From Brevibacterium antiquum (GTDB lineage Bacteria; Actinomycetota; Actinomycetes; Actinomycetales; Brevibacteriaceae): a DNA stretch of 64,000 nucleotides. Positions 63,079 to 64,000 of the stretch are shown piece after piece. The notes under the pieces were generated by a model. That model made no database searches and had not been told where the DNA came from. It saw nothing but the letters and a program-made list of their open reading frames with translations. The position numbers were made by a program, and so were the translations under genes. The stretch lies in assembly GCF_016107655.1 (NCBI RefSeq), contig NZ_JABASX010000005.1, positions 248,001 to 312,000 on the forward strand. The letters are read 5' to 3'. Position 1 is the stretch's first letter, and each line of letters begins with the position of its first letter.

Positions 63079-64000
63079 CTACTTGACGGTGTCGCTGTGC
63101 TCGTGATCGGCGTCACCGAGGTCAGACGATTCGGAAGAGCCCGCCTCGGCGTCTTCCTTGTCGTCTTCGAGTTCCTCGACAGGAAGCTCTGACGTCTCGA
63201 GTCCGAAGACCTCTCCGTCGTACTCGTTGACGGCCGTGGCGACCGACTGCTCGAGGACGTGATTGGCCAGCTGTCCCTGAATGATCAGCGGATCTCGCGA
63301 GAGATCCTTCCACACGGCCACGCAGAGAAGCAGCATGACGATGACGAAGGGCAATGCCGCCACGATCGTGATGTTCTTCAGACCTTCGAGGGCCTCGGCG
63401 GGATCAGAACCTCCGGCCAGGAGCATCACCGCTGCCACTGCACCGGTCGCCACACCCCAGAAGAGGACGAGGCCCTTGCCGGGCTCCTCTCGACCGTTGG
63501 CCGACAGCGTGCCCATGACGATCGACGCGGAGTCGGCGCCCGTGACGAAGAAGATCGCAATGAGGATGACCGTGACGACCATCAAGATGATGGCGATGGC
63601 GTTGGGCAGAGGCAGAGCGCCGAGGAGATCGAACAGGATCGTATCCATGTTGATGTCCGGTTCACCGTCGACGATCTTCGCCAGGGCCTTGACTGTGCCT
63701 TCGCCGCGCTCAGCACGTTCCTGGATGCCGATTGCTCCGCCGCCGAAGATCGCGAACCAGATGGTCGAGACGACCGAAGGAACGATGAGGACGCCGAGGA
63801 CGAACTGACGCACGGTGCGGCCGCGCGAGATGCGGGCGATGAAGAGGCCGACGAAGGGCGACCATGAGACCCACCAGGCCCAGTAGAAGACGGTCCACGA
63901 GGACAGCCAGGTGTTGACGTCCTGGCCATTGGCCGCGGTCCGGGATGCCATCTGCGGCAGATCTTGGATGAACGAACCGAGAGAGGACGGAATGACGTTG
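63079..64000 (-). CDS. BCCT-family osmolyte transporter, C-terminal part
   Basis: The gene begins outside the window; 307 residues of its 3' part are present. WTVFYWAWWVSWSPFVGLFIARISRGRTVRQFVLGVL is the BCCT signature that lines the substrate site and contains the conserved tryptophans. FFVTGADSASIVMGTLSANG follows. Such carriers take up glycine betaine, ectoine or choline with sodium or protons. The C-terminus is a long acidic tail (EELEDDKEDAEAGSSESSDLGDADHEHSD), in contrast to the basic tail of Corynebacterium BetP. Solute identity is not known; the Ehu importer nearby also suggests osmolyte uptake. Confidence 0.92.
   Translation of the reverse strand, partial: NVIPSSLGSFIQDLPQMASRTAANGQDVNTWLSSWTVFYWAWWVSWSPFVGLFIARISRGRTVRQFVLGVLIVPSVVSTIWFAIFGGGAIGIQERAERGEGTVKALAKIVDGEPDINMDTILFDLLGALPLPNAIAIILMVVTVILIAIFFVTGADSASIVMGTLSANGREEPGKGLVLFWGVATGAVAAVMLLAGGSDPAEALEGLKNITIVAALPFVIVMLLLCVAVWKDLSRDPLIIQGQLANHVLEQSVATAVNEYDGEVFGLETSELPVEELEDDKEDAEAGSSESSDLGDADHEHSDTVK

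Overview
This window is high-GC, gene-dense DNA with the gene content of an actinobacterium. Evidence includes a flavin-dependent ThyX, a zinc-free ribosomal protein L32, the pairs DUF3515-thiL, recG-rsmD and DUF177-rpmF-rnc-mutM, an IclR regulator divergent from leuCD, and many genes with a -10 box only 6-7 bases before the start codon. The gene set resembles Brevibacterium or another Micrococcales genus; that genus call is an inference from content, not a search result.

Layout. 1-4.5 kb: end of serA, a PAP2 phosphatase, a CitE-like lyase, leuB and ilvE (serine and branched-chain amino acid synthesis). 4.7-15.8 kb: a membrane protein, an MFS carrier, a DUF222/HNH protein, a GNAT enzyme, prolyl oligopeptidase, a lipoate ligase, two adjacent frameshifted genes (peptidase E and a small membrane protein), thyX, a maltokinase-cap-like protein and a HIT protein. 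15.9-25.5 kb: a minus-strand series of aldehyde dehydrogenase, GMC oxidoreductase, HrpB helicase, a coupled protein of unknown function and a zinc alcohol dehydrogenase, facing a PucR-type regulator across a palindromic operator. 25.7-29.7 kb: a FAH-family enzyme, gltX, a proline iminopeptidase, tRNA-Gln(CTG) and tRNA-Glu(CTC). 29.9-37.6 kb: a glutamine-rich DUF4282 protein and a galactose locus (galM-like, a 20-codon leader ORF, galT, galK, a Na+/solute symporter with a small membrane partner, and a DeoR regulator). 37.6-45.7 kb: an IclR (LtbR-type) regulator, leuCD, murA-plsC-gpsA, a PEBP protein and ddl. 45.7-47.2 kb: a putative AbiEi/DUF559 nuclease-like gene in AT-richer DNA, flanked by two related ~66-bp palindromic elements. 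47.2-53.8 kb: DUF3515, thiL, a FakA-like DAK2 protein, recG, rsmD and a small membrane protein. 53.9-57.9 kb: an ectoine-type ABC importer with a GntR regulator, placed between rsmD and coaD. 57.9-62.1 kb: coaD, an MFS carrier, DUF177, rpmF, rnc and mutM. 62.2-64 kb: a lipoprotein, degenerate DNA and the 3' part of a BCCT osmolyte carrier that runs off the window.

How the parts work together. leuB, ilvE and leuCD act in leucine synthesis and share weak matches to an LtbR-type site. The galactose genes share a near-identical 22-bp motif upstream of galT and of the symporter, which fits one regulon under the nearby DeoR protein. murA, plsC, gpsA and ddl supply cell-envelope precursors and three of them are joined by 4-base start/stop overlaps. 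The EhuBCDA-like importer and the BCCT carrier both point to uptake of compatible solutes.

Genome habits seen here: frequent leaderless-type starts, 4-base ATGA/GTGA overlaps, and a strong tendency to short tandem duplication, both inside coding regions as in-frame minisatellites and just after stop codons. No complete insertion sequence, prophage or CRISPR array is visible, and no clearly new multi-gene system. The best candidates for undescribed biology are the gal leader ORF with its shared operator, the palindrome-flanked nuclease-like gene, the hairpin inside rnc, and the PucR-controlled alcohol/aldehyde oxidation operon.
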